From positions 1-46,124 of the forward strand of contig JANQQD010000093.1 in assembly GCA_028285185.1 (NCBI GenBank): DNA of 46,124 bases. The letters are read 5' to 3'. Source of the stretch: Anaerolineae bacterium. GTDB taxonomy: Bacteria > Pseudomonadota > Alphaproteobacteria > DSM-16000 > Inquilinaceae. The notes below the pieces were generated by a model. It searched no databases. It was not told the origin of the DNA and saw nothing but the letters and a program-made list of their open reading frames with translations. Below, piece after piece: positions 17,672 to 28,244 of this stretch (positions are counted from its first letter, which is position 1; each line of letters begins with the position of its first letter). The position numbers and the translations under genes are program-made.

Positions 17672-18337
17672 TCAAGCACCAACCACCTTGAAGATATTGC
17701 CCTCACGCGTCAGCAGCCGGACGGCTGCTCCGGAGGGGAAACTGTCACCCGGCTGGTCCGGTTCGACACGGACATAGTGCGTACGGCCGTGCGCGTCCGT
17801 CAGGCGGGCCTCTGCCGGTTGTCCGGCTGCGGCGATACCCACGGTGATGATCGCCGTGCTACCGATGAAGCTGTTGACCGAGACGGCGTACGTTTCCTCC
17901 TTCGGGATCAGCTTTGCTACCGCCAGGCCGAAGAAGCGTACGCCCGGAAGGGCGACGGCAAGGGCGGGGACCGCTGCGAACCAGCCGGGGATGAACCGTC
18001 CCATCACCCCCTGTGCCGCCGTCTGCAGCACCAGGCCGGCAACGCCGAAGCTGAATAGGAACGCGACCAGCAGCACAAGCATCGGAGCCTTGCCGACGCC
18101 CAGCCAGGAGAGAGCACCGCCGAGTGCTCCGCCACCCGCCGATCCGACGCCGCCTGCGTCCACATCGGCATCCAGATCCAGATCGGCATCCAGGTCCATA
18201 TCGGGCAGCATTCCGTCGATCGTCTGGGCCAGGCTAGCGCCAAACAGCATGCCGACCGCTTCCAGAAGGGCGAGCACCAGCATCAACGCGAGAGCGGCAC
18301 TGAACGCCACGTTCTCTCCGGCCAACAGCAATTCCAT
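17672..18337 (-). CDS. yqiJ: NfeD-like inner-membrane protein, YqiJ-like
   Basis: A 221-residue protein with an N-terminal membrane helix (about 10-35), an acidic segment of alternating Asp residues (DMDLDADLDLDADVDAG, about 46-62), two or three central membrane helices (about 84-140), and a C-terminal OB-fold of the NfeD type (about 150-221). The acidic repeat is also a short tandem repeat in DNA and could bind cations. A strong GAGGAGGGAAG ribosome binding site precedes ATG 18337. As first gene of a minus-strand operon with the flotillin mini-copy and full flotillin, it probably forms the membrane partner of the flotillin oligomer; NfeD/flotillin pairing is well established. Confidence 0.87.
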   Translation of the reverse strand: MELLLAGENVAFSAALALMLVLALLEAVGMLFGASLAQTIDGMLPDMDLDADLDLDADVDAGGVGSAGGGALGGALSWLGVGKAPMLVLLVAFLFSFGVAGLVLQTAAQGVMGRFIPGWFAAVPALAVALPGVRFFGLAVAKLIPKEETYAVSVNSFIGSTAIITVGIAAAGQPAEARLTDAHGRTHYVRVEPDQPGDSFPSGAAVRLLTREGNIFKVVGA

Positions 18338-19680
<1,343 letters not shown>

Positions 19681-19732
19681 GGCGGTTTGCGGTCCGGCAG
19701 CGCCGATGCCGCCGGACGCGACCAAATGTGTG

Positions 19733-19762
19733 GGGCCCGCCCTCGGTTGGGGCGGGCCCTTG
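19733..19762 (+). terminator. Hairpin terminator after mdh
   Basis: A perfect 10-bp stem, GGGCCCGCCC (19733-19742) and GGGCGGGCCC (19750-19759), with a 7-nt loop, is followed by only two T. A smaller 7-bp hairpin (GTCCGGC/GCCGGAC, 19692-19717) lies just after the mdh stop. The stem strength and position between mdh and ftsY support termination, though the U-tract is poor, as often in GC-rich genomes. Confidence 0.75.
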
Positions 19763-19827
19763 CATGTCTGCCGCAGGCCGAGCGCAGGCATTCATTCCGG
19801 GCTCCGTTTGGGCTATACCCGCCAGCC

Positions 19828-20790
19828 ATGAGCGACACCACAACGCCGACCAGTGCCGAGAGTGAACCCCGCGGCTGGTTTTCCCGCCTGCGTTCCGGCC
19901 TGTCCCGGTCGTCGTCGAAGCTGAGCGACGGCATCGGCGGCATCTTCACAAAGCGCAAGCTGGATGACGAGACGCTGGAAGAGCTGGAAGAGCTCTTGAT
20001 CGCGGCCGATCTCGGCCCCGCGACGGCAGCCAAGTTGGCGGCCGAACTGGCCCGTAGCCGCTTCGGCGCCACCGTGACACCGGAAGAGGTGCGCGAGGTT
20101 CTGGCGGAAGAAATCGCCAAGATCCTGGAGCCGGTGGCCCAGCCGGTCAATTTCCTGGCGGATCACCGGCCCAACATCATGTTGGTGGTCGGTGTGAACG
20201 GCACCGGCAAGACGACGACGATCGGCAAGCTGGCGGCCCAGTGGCGCCATGCCGGACTGAAGATCCTGCTGGTGGCCGGTGACACCTTCCGCGCTGCCGC
20301 GATCGAGCAGCTACAGGTCTGGGGCAACCGCGCCGGCTGCCCGGTGCTGACGCGTGATCCCGGCTCCGACGCCGCGGCGCTGGCTTTCGACGCCTTCACC
20401 CTGGGCAAGGCGCAGGGCAGCGACCTCATGGTCGTGGACACGGCAGGGCGGCTGCACAACAAGGCCGACCTGATGGCGGAGCTGAACAAGATCGTCCGCG
20501 TCCTGAACAAGAAGGACGAGACGGCACCGCATCATGTGATCCTGGTGCTGGACGCAACCACTGGTCAGAACGCCCACACGCAGGTCGAAGTGTTCCGTGA
20601 GATGGTGAACGTGACCGGCCTGGTGGTCACCAAACTGGACGGAACGGCCCGCGGCGGCGTGCTTGTCTCGCTGGCCGAGCGTTTCGGGCTGCCGGTGCAC
20701 GCAATCGGCGTCGGCGAAGGTCAGAACGACCTGCGGCCGTTCGAGCCGCGGCAGTTCGCACGGTCTCTCCTGGGTCTCGATGACCCCTAA
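19828..20790 (+). CDS. ftsY: Signal recognition particle receptor FtsY
   Basis: A 320-residue SRP-family GTPase that docks the SRP-ribosome complex at the membrane and passes nascent membrane proteins to SecYEG. It has a short acidic/Ser-rich N-terminal A region, an N helical bundle (about 40-110), and a G domain with GVNGTGKTTTIGKLA (G1), DTAGR (G3), TKLDGTARGG (G4 region) and a closing GVGEGQNDLRPF motif. The A domain is much shorter than in E. coli, as is usual in alphaproteobacteria. The start at 19828 gives MSDTTTPTS; the longer frame overlaps the mdh terminator. Its end overlaps the amn start by 11 nt. Confidence 0.96.
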   Translation: MSDTTTPTSAESEPRGWFSRLRSGLSRSSSKLSDGIGGIFTKRKLDDETLEELEELLIAADLGPATAAKLAAELARSRFGATVTPEEVREVLAEEIAKILEPVAQPVNFLADHRPNIMLVVGVNGTGKTTTIGKLAAQWRHAGLKILLVAGDTFRAAAIEQLQVWGNRAGCPVLTRDPGSDAAALAFDAFTLGKAQGSDLMVVDTAGRLHNKADLMAELNKIVRVLNKKDETAPHHVILVLDATTGQNAHTQVEVFREMVNVTGLVVTKLDGTARGGVLVSLAERFGLPVHAIGVGEGQNDLRPFEPRQFARSLLGLDDP

Positions 20791-22279
20791 CGGTGACATG
20801 GCCGCTGGCGCCGTCATGCTCGTCGACCGGGCGGATGCGGCGCTTGAGGCGGTCGCCAGGCTCTATGACCAGGCCACCAGCCATCTGCGGGACGCGTTCG
20901 ACGGCTTTGTCCGCGGTACGACCATGGCCGGCCGGGTGCGTGGCTGCTACCCGTTCGTCGAGGTCGCGGTCGAAGGTTATGCGCCGTTGCCGCAGGACCT
21001 GCGGCTGTCGTACGGGTTCGTCGATCGGCCAGGACGCTACCGCACGACGCTGACGCGACCCGACATCTTCGGCCCTTATCTGAAACACCAGTTCGAGCAG
21101 CTGCTTGCCAACAATCTCGGCCCCCTGAAGATCGGCGTCAGCGACCAGCCCATCCCGATACACTTCGCCTTCCCGAGCGGGTTGCCGGGGGCGCTGATGT
21201 CGCCGGAGAAGGTGCGCGCCTTGCGCGACTGCTTCGACGTGCCGGATCTCGCACATCTGGACGACAACATCGTCAACGGCGCCGACGAGCCACCGCCGGA
21301 CGAGCCCGGTCCGCTGGCTCTGTTCACCGCGTCGCGGATCGACTACAGCCTGCACCGCCTGCAGCACTACACGGCCACCAGCCCGCAGCATTTCCAGAAC
21401 TACGTGCTGTTCACCAACTACCAGTTCTATGTGGACGAGTTCGTCCGGCTGGCGCATGGGCTGATGGCTGCCCCGGACAGCGACTATTCGGCGTTCGTGG
21501 AACCCGGTGACCGGATCACCAGGCATGTTAGTGCCGCCGGCAACCAGCCGCAAGCCGCACAGCCCACCGTGCCGCCACCGGCCCGGATGCCGCAGATGCC
21601 GGCCTATCATCTGGTGCGTGAAGGCGGCCAGGGCATCACGCTGGTGAACATCGGCGTCGGCCCCTCCAACGCCAAGACAGCAACCGATCACATCGCGGTC
21701 TTGCGCCCGCATGCCTGGCTGATGCTGGGTCACTGTGCGGGCGTGCGGAACACACAGCAGATCGGCGACTATGTACTGGCGCACGGCTATGTGCGCGAAG
21801 ACCATGTGCTGGACCGCGACCTGCCGACCTGGGTCCCGATCCCGCCTCTGGCCGAGATTCAGCAGGCATTGGAGACCTCTGTTGCGGAGGTCACGGGTCT
21901 GTCGGGTTACGCCTTAAAGCGTGTGATGCGCACGGGCACCGTGGCCACCATCGACAACCGCAACTGGGAGCTGCGCGACCATTCCGAACCCGTGCGCCGC
22001 TTCAGCCAGAGCCGCGCGATCGCGCTGGACATGGAAAGCGCCACCATCGCCGCCAACGGCTTCCGCTTCCGCGTGCCCTACGGCACGCTCTTGTGCGTGT
22101 CCGACAAGCCGCTGCACGGCGAACTGAAACTGGCCGACATGGCCGACGCCTTCTACCGCCGCCAGGTGGACCAGCACCTGCGCATCGGCATGCTGGCGAT
22201 GGAAAGGCTCCGCACGCTCGGCATGGAACGCCTGCACAGCCGCAAACTGCGCAGTTTCTCGGAGGTGGCGTTTCAGTGA
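20780..22279 (+). CDS. amn: AMP nucleosidase
   Basis: A 499-residue enzyme hydrolysing AMP to adenine and ribose 5-phosphate, acting in purine salvage and adenylate balance. The N-terminal half is the Amn-specific domain (GYPFVEVAVEG-like segment, YGFVDRPGRYRTTLTRPDIF). The C-terminal half is a nucleoside-phosphorylase fold with LVNIGVGPSNAKTATDHIAVLRP, DMESATIAANG and CVSDKPLHGE. The length is close to that of E. coli Amn. The start at ATG 20780 overlaps the ftsY end by 11 nt; an internal ATG at 20798 is equally possible, and neither has a strong ribosome binding site. Translational coupling to ftsY is likely. Confidence 0.93.
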   Translation: MTPNGDMAAGAVMLVDRADAALEAVARLYDQATSHLRDAFDGFVRGTTMAGRVRGCYPFVEVAVEGYAPLPQDLRLSYGFVDRPGRYRTTLTRPDIFGPYLKHQFEQLLANNLGPLKIGVSDQPIPIHFAFPSGLPGALMSPEKVRALRDCFDVPDLAHLDDNIVNGADEPPPDEPGPLALFTASRIDYSLHRLQHYTATSPQHFQNYVLFTNYQFYVDEFVRLAHGLMAAPDSDYSAFVEPGDRITRHVSAAGNQPQAAQPTVPPPARMPQMPAYHLVREGGQGITLVNIGVGPSNAKTATDHIAVLRPHAWLMLGHCAGVRNTQQIGDYVLAHGYVREDHVLDRDLPTWVPIPPLAEIQQALETSVAEVTGLSGYALKRVMRTGTVATIDNRNWELRDHSEPVRRFSQSRAIALDMESATIAANGFRFRVPYGTLLCVSDKPLHGELKLADMADAFYRRQVDQHLRIGMLAMERLRTLGMERLHSRKLRSFSEVAFQ

Positions 22280-22354
22280 CGTCGAAGCGCTTTTCGGGGG
22301 ATTCGCTCGCCGAAGATCAATCAACGTCAAAGCGCATTATGACTTGGATATACC

Positions 22355-22428
22355 GTCATGCTCGCGAAGGCGAGCATCTCCGGCCGGTTTGCTGAGCTCA
22401 ACGAGATCTTCGCCTTCGCGAAGATGAC
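22355..22428. repeat. Twin-hairpin extragenic repeat, copy 1
   Basis: Two perfect 8-bp hairpins face each other. The first is ATGCTCGC (22358-22365), loop GAAG, GCGAGCAT (22370-22377), flanked by GTC and CTC. The second is ATCTTCGC (22406-22413), loop CTTC, GCGAAGAT (22418-22425), flanked by GAG and GAC. Loops and flanks of the second are the reverse complement of those of the first, so the whole element is symmetric. It lies between convergent amn and pgk and probably terminates both. It belongs to the same family as the element at 38811-38888. Confidence 0.85.
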
Positions 22429-22553
22429 GTGAAAGATAACGGCGACTTGCGGCGTTGCGGTTCAGCCCTACTCGGCGCCAAACGGCGGAAACAATCCGCC
22501 CGCCGTCGGGGCCGGCGGCGGGCGTGAGGGTCGTGCTCTGGGGATGAGGGCGC

Positions 22554-23747
22554 TTACTTCTTAAGCGCCGCGACGCCCGGCAGGTCTTTGCCTTCCAGCC
22601 ATTCCAGGAAGGCGCCGCCGGCAGTTGAAACATAGCTGAACTTGTCGCCAACACCGGCATGGGCCAGCGCCGCGACCGTGTCGCCGCCGCCGGCCACGGT
22701 CAACAGCGCGCCCGCGCCCGTGCGGCTCGCCGCCTCTTGCGCCACCACATTGGTGCCGGCATCGAAGGGCTCCACCTCGAACGCGCCCAGCGGGCCGTTC
22801 CACACAACCGTCTTGCAGTCGGCGAGCTTGCCCTTCAGCATTTCTGCGGAGGCGGGGCCGATATCCAACACCATGCCGTCGGCCGGCACGGCATCGACCG
22901 AAAGCGTCTCGCTGGGCGTGCCCGCCTTGAACTCCTTGCCCACCACGCCGTCGGTCGGCAGCAGGATCTCACAGCCAGCATCCGCCGCCTTGCCCATGAT
23001 GGTGCGCGCTTCGTCCGCCATGTCCTTCTCGCACAGGCTGGCGCCGAGATCCTTACCCTGGGCATAGAGGAAGGTGTTGGCCATGCCGCCGCCCAGCGCC
23101 AGCATGTCGACCTTGGAGACCAGGTTGCCCAACAGGTCGAGCTTGGTGGAGATCTTGGCACCCCCGACCACGGCCAGCACCGGGCGCTGCGGCGCCTCCA
23201 GCGCGTCGGTCAGGGCCTCCAGCTCGGCCTGCATCAGCCGGCCGGCGGCCGCAGGCAGGACCCGGGCGATCGCCTCGGTGGAGGCATGCGCACGGTGGGC
23301 GGCAGAGAAGGCGTCGTTCACATAGATGTCGCCGAGCGCGCCCAGCTTGGCCGCGAAATCGGCGTCGTTCTTCTCTTCCTCCGCATAGAAGCGCAGGTTC
23401 TCCAGCACCAGGAACCCGCCCGGCTCCAGTGCGGCGACGGCGGCTTCCGCCACGGGGCCGATGCAATCGTCGGCAAAGGCGACGGGCTTGCCGAGCGCCG
23501 TGGCCAGCGCGTCTGCAACCGGCTTCAAGGTGAATTCGAGCTTGCGGGTGCCCTTGGGGCGGCCGAAATGGCTCAGCATCACCACCTTGGCGCCTTTGCC
23601 GGCAAGCTCGGTCAAGGTCGGAACCAGGCGGTCGAGCCGGGTCGTGTCGGTGACCGCGCCGTCTTTCATCGGGACGTTCAGATCGCCGCGGACAAGCACC
23701 GTCTTGCCGGCCACGTCGATGTCGTCGAGCGTGTTGAATGCACCCAT
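22554..23747 (-). CDS. pgk: Phosphoglycerate kinase
   Basis: A 397-residue glycolytic/gluconeogenic enzyme transferring phosphate between 1,3-bisphosphoglycerate and ADP. The N-terminal signature [16 protein letters not shown], the SHFGRPKG loop, [30 protein letters not shown], and the C-terminal AGGGDTV and [14 protein letters not shown] phosphate- and nucleotide-binding loops are all present. The start at 23747 leads directly into the typical N-terminus ([12 protein letters not shown]), and the length is standard. It stands alone here, with no adjacent gap or fba; its 3' end faces the twin-hairpin repeat shared with amn. Confidence 0.97.
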   Translation of the reverse strand: MGAFNTLDDIDVAGKTVLVRGDLNVPMKDGAVTDTTRLDRLVPTLTELAGKGAKVVMLSHFGRPKGTRKLEFTLKPVADALATALGKPVAFADDCIGPVAEAAVAALEPGGFLVLENLRFYAEEEKNDADFAAKLGALGDIYVNDAFSAAHRAHASTEAIARVLPAAAGRLMQAELEALTDALEAPQRPVLAVVGGAKISTKLDLLGNLVSKVDMLALGGGMANTFLYAQGKDLGASLCEKDMADEARTIMGKAADAGCEILLPTDGVVGKEFKAGTPSETLSVDAVPADGMVLDIGPASAEMLKGKLADCKTVVWNGPLGAFEVEPFDAGTNVVAQEAASRTGAGALLTVAGGGDTVAALAHAGVGDKFSYVSTAGGAFLEWLEGKDLPGVAALKK

Positions 23748-23882
23748 GGCGCCCGGGTCCTTATTGGTTCACTGGTGAAACAGGGATTGGTTACCTTGGC
23801 AAGCAACCATATCGCCGTTCATCGGCGCATTGACGTGGCGCAAATCGGTCCCCGCCGAGAGCGCTGCTGGGCGCCCGACACG

Positions 23883-24374
23883 TCACCATCCCGCGGTGCC
23901 GGGGCCGCCTTTGAACGGGCCGCGAACGCCGCGCGTGATCCAGCCGCCGTAGAAGTCGCCGGGCTGGGCGGCCACCACCTCGCCATCGACGGAGCAGCGG
24001 TCGCACCTGCTGGCATAGAAGCAGAAATGGTCTGCCAGCCGCTCATAGCCGCGCCAGGGCTGAGGATAGCTCCAGGCAATGTCGGCCACTCGGTAGCGCC
24101 CGATCATCAGGTCCCAATAGACGGCCGGCCCTTTGAATTCGCAGACCGAAGTGCGGTTGCCGGGCTGCAGCAATTCGCGCGCCACATCGGCAGGCGGAAT
24201 GTAATACGTCGGCGGATGGCTGGTCTCCAGCACCCGCAGGCCGTCCGTGGTTTCGGCAACGACGCGCCCGTGCACCTCCACCACCAAACGGGACCGCACG
24301 GCTTCGATACGCGGCGGGCGGGGGTAGTCCCAGACGGATTCCGCCCCATCTTCCGTCATCGATACCTTGTCCAT
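23883..24374 (-). CDS. DUF427 domain protein
   Basis: A 163-residue cytoplasmic protein of the DUF427 (NTP_transf_9-like) family. Typical features are SVWDYPRPP, a small beta-rich region (VVVEVHGRVVAET), the conserved LETSHPPTYYIPPADV, and SVCEFKGPAVYWDL. The C-terminal part contains ASRCDRCSVDGE, with a Cys-x2-Cys that could be structural. The start at 24374 is preceded by GGAGG with suitable spacing; the in-frame Met at 24359 is an alternative. Longer frames enter the divergent methyltransferase gene. The biochemical function of the family is not established. Confidence 0.85.
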   Translation of the reverse strand: MDKVSMTEDGAESVWDYPRPPRIEAVRSRLVVEVHGRVVAETTDGLRVLETSHPPTYYIPPADVARELLQPGNRTSVCEFKGPAVYWDLMIGRYRVADIAWSYPQPWRGYERLADHFCFYASRCDRCSVDGEVVAAQPGDFYGGWITRGVRGPFKGGPGTAGW

Positions 24375-24544
24375 TCCGCCCGATCCTCCGCCCAACCGCT
24401 GTCGATCGGTAAGATTGTTCGAAAATGCCGTTCGTCGAGGGGATGGGCGGATCGAGCGTCGCCGAACCTTTGCCATCGGCTGGCCAGACTTTTCCGGCAG
24501 GTCCGATATCGGCGGCGGCCCGAAACAACACGGGAGCACTCTCG

Positions 24545-25582
24545 ATGGTGACGGCACTGGACCGGATGGCGTTCGCGATGTCGCAGACCGCGCGGGTCGG
24601 GTGGTTTCTTGCCGAGTACCGGATGTCGGTCCGCACCTCGCGCGGCTCCATGCCCAAGGCGAAGAGCCGGCGCAACGTGCCGCAGACCGCCGCGATCGTG
24701 GCGGAACTGCGCCGGCTGTTCGTCCGCGACTGGCAGAATGTCCGCGCCGGCTATTACCGCCTGCCGCACGACGTGATGCCGAGGCCGCGACAGCTGCTGG
24801 CCGATGCACGCGGGTTCTTCCGCGATCTGCCGACGGTCAACCGCCGCCGGCGCGAGCGACACGGCGACGAGGTGCGGGAGACGGCTGACCGGGCCACTGC
24901 AGGGCTGCCCGACTATTACCTGCAGAACTTCCACTTCCAGACCGACGGCTATCTGTCTGCCGACTCCGCCCGCCTCTATGACCATCAGGTCGAAGTGCTG
25001 TTCGGTGGCGGTGCCGATGCCATGCGCCGCCAGGTCCTGGTGCCGATCCATCACTACCTTGGCGCCCGCCCGGCAGAGGCCGTGCGGCTGGTCGACGTGG
25101 CCTGCGGCACGGGGCAGTTCCTGACCTTTCTGAAGGACACCCATCCGATGATGTCGACCGTCGGGGTCGACCTGTCGCATCCCTATCTGCAGGAGGCGGG
25201 CCGGCGGCTCGCCCCTTGGCCGCGCACGCAGCTCCTACAGGCGCAGGGCGAACGGATGCCGCTTGCCGACGCCACGGCCGATCTCGTGACCTGCATCTTC
25301 CTGTTCCACGAGCTGCCGAACGAGGTGCGCCGCGCCGTAGCAGCGGAGATGGCGCGCGTGCTGAAGCCCGGCGGGCAGCTGATCTTCCTCGACAGCCTGC
25401 AACTGGGAGACCGCCCAAGTTTCGACGGATTGCTCGAGTATTTCCCGAGAGCCTTCCATGAACCCTACTATGAAGAGTATACTCAGGACGATTTGATCGG
25501 ACTGTTTCGCGATACAGGGCTGAGTTTCGTGGCCCTGGACCATGTGTTCATGTCAAAGCTGCTGCTGTTCGAGAAGCCATGA
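24545..25582 (+). CDS. Class I SAM-dependent methyltransferase
   Basis: A 345-residue protein. The first about 130 residues are basic and helical (RLFVRDWQNVRAGYYRLPHD), then a Rossmann methyltransferase domain with motif I VDVACGTGQFLTFL, the acidic residue ending beta-2 in GVDLS, motif GERMPLADATADLV and LFHELPNEVR, and KPGGQLIFLDS in the usual order. The pattern is that of Methyltransf_11/UbiE-like small-molecule or lipid enzymes; the substrate is unknown. The start is placed at 24545, eight bases after GGGAG; an in-frame ATG at 24425 would add 40 low-complexity residues. The last four bases overlap the hot-dog thioesterase gene (ATGA), so the two are translationally coupled. Confidence 0.82.
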   Translation: MVTALDRMAFAMSQTARVGWFLAEYRMSVRTSRGSMPKAKSRRNVPQTAAIVAELRRLFVRDWQNVRAGYYRLPHDVMPRPRQLLADARGFFRDLPTVNRRRRERHGDEVRETADRATAGLPDYYLQNFHFQTDGYLSADSARLYDHQVEVLFGGGADAMRRQVLVPIHHYLGARPAEAVRLVDVACGTGQFLTFLKDTHPMMSTVGVDLSHPYLQEAGRRLAPWPRTQLLQAQGERMPLADATADLVTCIFLFHELPNEVRRAVAAEMARVLKPGGQLIFLDSLQLGDRPSFDGLLEYFPRAFHEPYYEEYTQDDLIGLFRDTGLSFVALDHVFMSKLLLFEKP

Positions 25583-26028
25583 GGCCATTGGTGCCGGGAG
25601 ACACGCTGGCGGAGCTGAACCTCAAAGATCCCGGAACGTATCGGTTCTGGTGGAATGACTGCGTCCGGGCGGCGGATATCGACGCCACGGGTCGGGTGGG
25701 CGGCGACGCGATCGGCATCTATTTCGAAGAGGCGCGCGCAGCGCTTTTCGAAACGGCCGGTCTTCTGGAGGATGGGGCGCCCGTCTCGACCACCCTCGGT
25801 CACCTGGCGATCGACCGGCTTGCCGATCTGTCCTATCCGGCAGAGCTCAGGATCGGCAGCCGCGTGCTGCAGATGGACGCGGCGACCGTCCGGTCGGTCC
25901 AAGCGATCTTTCATGACCGTGTCTGCGTGGCCACGGCAGAGACCGTCACGGTGCTGTTCGACGAGCGGCAGCGCGCGCCGAAGCCGTTGACCCCGGCGCA
26001 GCGTCGCCGGCTGCAGCCCTACGGGTGA
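25579..26028 (+). CDS. Hot-dog fold acyl-CoA thioesterase
   Basis: A 149-residue protein of the 4-hydroxybenzoyl-CoA thioesterase / YbgC-like type. The fold is suggested by YRFWWNDCVRAADIDATGRVGGDAIGIYFEEARAAL, which has the usual hot-dog helix and a charged residue pattern (ADIDATGRV) where the catalytic Asp or Glu normally lies, followed by strands ELRIGSRVLQMD and TVTVLFDE. It overlaps the methyltransferase by ATGA, so both probably act on one substrate pathway, perhaps a thioester or lipid-like compound; this is inference. Its 3' end overlaps the convergent Yip1 gene by 10 nt. Confidence 0.83.
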   Translation: MRPLVPGDTLAELNLKDPGTYRFWWNDCVRAADIDATGRVGGDAIGIYFEEARAALFETAGLLEDGAPVSTTLGHLAIDRLADLSYPAELRIGSRVLQMDAATVRSVQAIFHDRVCVATAETVTVLFDERQRAPKPLTPAQRRRLQPYG

Positions 26029-26600
26029 GCCGGCCCGAATGCCGTGCGGGCCAGCATCGCGATCATCAGAAGCGACAGGAGGGACATGGCGAAATGCTTG
26101 CCGCGGTTCTGCCACGGCAATTGCAGCGCAATGGGGGCCGCCTTGTAGAGCAGCACAAGCGTGTAGATCAGCCCGGCAAGAAACACGAAGGCGCCGATGA
26201 TGGGCAAGGTCACGACGGTCTTGGCCAGGAGGTAAGGCGTGGAGGCGAGCGCAACCATCACGAAGGCGGCGTTGAAAGTCGCCTGGCCGCCGAAGACGCC
26301 GGCGAAGAACATGACCACCCCTGAGATGACGGCCACGCCGACGAAGTTGACGACGATCTCCATGACAAACTGCAGCAGCAGCAACTCCAATCCGGCCTCG
26401 GCGTGAGCGGCAAGGAGCTGCGGCGGGAATAGCCAGATCATGACAGTCGACATGGCCGCTGTCAGGACGATCAGCGGCACCGCGTGTTCGCGCGCGGCCA
26501 CGCCCCAGGGCGGCACTGGTCTCACATGGTCGCGGATCGTTGCGTCGGGCGCTGCGATCATGCCCCGGCAGCGGGCGACGAAGGCGGAAGGGTCAAACAT
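26019..26600 (-). CDS. Yip1-family integral membrane protein
   Basis: A 193-residue protein with five likely membrane helices (about 40-62, 73-103, 108-128, 130-155, 170-188). The spacing and FGGQATFNAAFVMVALASTPYLLAK segment fit the bacterial Yip1 family, and FDPSAFVARCRGMI at the start resembles its usual amphipathic N-terminus. Function in bacteria is unknown. Its stop codon overlaps the last codons of the convergent thioesterase gene, so transcripts must overlap. It is divergent from the RNA methyltransferase across 133 nt. Confidence 0.82.
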   Translation of the reverse strand: MFDPSAFVARCRGMIAAPDATIRDHVRPVPPWGVAAREHAVPLIVLTAAMSTVMIWLFPPQLLAAHAEAGLELLLLQFVMEIVVNFVGVAVISGVVMFFAGVFGGQATFNAAFVMVALASTPYLLAKTVVTLPIIGAFVFLAGLIYTLVLLYKAAPIALQLPWQNRGKHFAMSLLSLLMIAMLARTAFGPAHP

Positions 26601-26733
26601 CGGTCACTTCTGAAGCAACGGGCTGGCACGACCCCAGGGCGGGTCGGACGATTAGAACATAGGATCGGCCGTACCACATTTCGATGCCGGACCTCTTGTC
26701 TCCGGCGGCCGGCCCGTGGCAAAGCCGGATGCC

Positions 26734-28047
26734 ATGAATCGAGCACACGGACAATCCGGTCCCGCCAGTCTGTCCCCGGGGCGCGTTGTGGAGCTGACGG
26801 TCGACGCGATCGGCGGCCGCGGCGACGGTATCGCCAAGGCCGCGGATGCCACGATTTTCATCCCGCAGACGGCCCCCGGCGACCGCGTAAGGGTGACGCT
26901 GGACGAAACCGCGCGCGGGGTGGCGGCCGGGGCTTCGGTGGAGCTGCTGCATCCGGGCGACGGTCGGGCCGAGCCTCCATGCCCGCATTTCGGCCCCTGC
27001 GGCGGATGCCTGATCCAACATCTGACGCCCGACGTCCAGAGCGACTGGAAGCGCCGGCTTGTGGCCGAGGCGCTGGACCGCCAGGGCTTGGGCAGCGCGC
27101 CCGTCGGACCGGTGATCGCGGTCCCCCCGCAGTCCCGCCGGCGCGTGACGATGGCCGCCCGGCGCGGCGAGACGCGCCTCTTCCTCGGTTTCAACGAGCG
27201 GGCATCGAACCGGATCGTCGATGTCGAGGCCTGCGCAGTGGCGCGGCCTGAGATCATCGCCATCCTGCCGGATCTGCGGCAGTTGCTGACGGGGCTGCTG
27301 CGGCGGGGCGAAACGCGCGACATCGCGGTAACCACGCTGGATGACGGTCTGGATCTGGTGCTTGTCGGCGGGCCGCCGCCCGATCTGACCGCCCGCGAGG
27401 CGCTTGCGCGGTTCGCTGAGAGAGTTGATGCGGCGCGTCTCAGCTGGCGTGCGGCACCGGGCAGCCAGGCGGAACCGATCGCCCATCGGCGCGCCGGCAC
27501 CGTGCGGCTGGGCGGCGTGCCCGTGACGGTGCCGCCCGGCGGCTTTCTGCAGGCGACGGCAGAGGCGGAAGCCGCGATGGCCGAGGCCGTCGTTAGCGCG
27601 GTCGGCGACAGCGCCAGGGTCGCCGATCTGTTCTGCGGGGCCGGCACCTTAACCTTCGCGCTGGCGCGCGCCGCTTCGGTGGTGGCTGTCGACGGCGATG
27701 GTGAGGCGATCGAGGCGTTGCGTGCCGGCGCCCGGCAGGCCGGGCTGGATGGGCGCATCCAGGCGAGGGGCCGCAATCTCTACGAAGATCCGCTGACGGA
27801 AAGCGAGCTTCGGGCCTTCGACGCTGTCGTGTTCGACCCGCCGCGCCCTGGAGCTCGCGACCAGGCTGGCCGCCTTGCTGCCGGCGGCGTGCCGACGGTA
27901 GTCGCCGTATCGTGCAACCCCGCCAGCTTCGCCCGCGACGCCCGCATCCTGACCGAAGGCGGCTATCGCCTGGAAAGCATCACGCCGATAGACCAGTTCC
28001 TGTGGTCGGCGCATGTGGAGCTGGTGGCGGTGTTCCGACGACCGTAA
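26734..28047 (+). CDS. TrmA/RlmD-family RNA m5U methyltransferase
   Basis: A 437-residue enzyme. It has an N-terminal TRAM domain (about 14-72: VVELTVDAIGGRGDGIAKAAD), an iron-sulfur cluster motif Cys83-x5-Cys89-x2-Cys92 with a fourth Cys in VEACAVARPE, and a SAM-binding domain with DLFCGAGTLTFALA. Catalytic motifs are FDPPRPGA and SCNPASFARD, the latter holding the nucleophilic Cys. It methylates uridine C5 in rRNA or tRNA by family; RlmD, RlmC and TrmA are not separable by eye, though TRAM plus 4Fe-4S favours RlmD-like. The ATG at 26734 is preferred over the GTG at 26716, which is 18 nt upstream. Confidence 0.9.
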   Translation: MNRAHGQSGPASLSPGRVVELTVDAIGGRGDGIAKAADATIFIPQTAPGDRVRVTLDETARGVAAGASVELLHPGDGRAEPPCPHFGPCGGCLIQHLTPDVQSDWKRRLVAEALDRQGLGSAPVGPVIAVPPQSRRRVTMAARRGETRLFLGFNERASNRIVDVEACAVARPEIIAILPDLRQLLTGLLRRGETRDIAVTTLDDGLDLVLVGGPPPDLTAREALARFAERVDAARLSWRAAPGSQAEPIAHRRAGTVRLGGVPVTVPPGGFLQATAEAEAAMAEAVVSAVGDSARVADLFCGAGTLTFALARAASVVAVDGDGEAIEALRAGARQAGLDGRIQARGRNLYEDPLTESELRAFDAVVFDPPRPGARDQAGRLAAGGVPTVVAVSCNPASFARDARILTEGGYRLESITPIDQFLWSAHVELVAVFRRP

Positions 28048-28244
28048 CGTCGCCCCGGTGGCTGGGCCATGCCAGCAGCCGAAAGCGACGTATCCGGTTG
28101 TCGGTGGCATTATCTAACTGGCGCCCGAGCGCGCTGCTTTCGGCCAAATGGGGACAGTTGCGGTCGTGAGGGTGGGCACGGCGCAGACCGGCAACTGACC
28201 ATTCAGCTGTCTGAAAAACCGCTCGGCGTTACTTGAGCAGGCTC

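Noticed and set aside
22659..24551. Plus-strand open frame of 630 codons opposite pgk and DUF427 genes
   Set aside because: Opposite strand of two recognisable genes; no start signal or domain.
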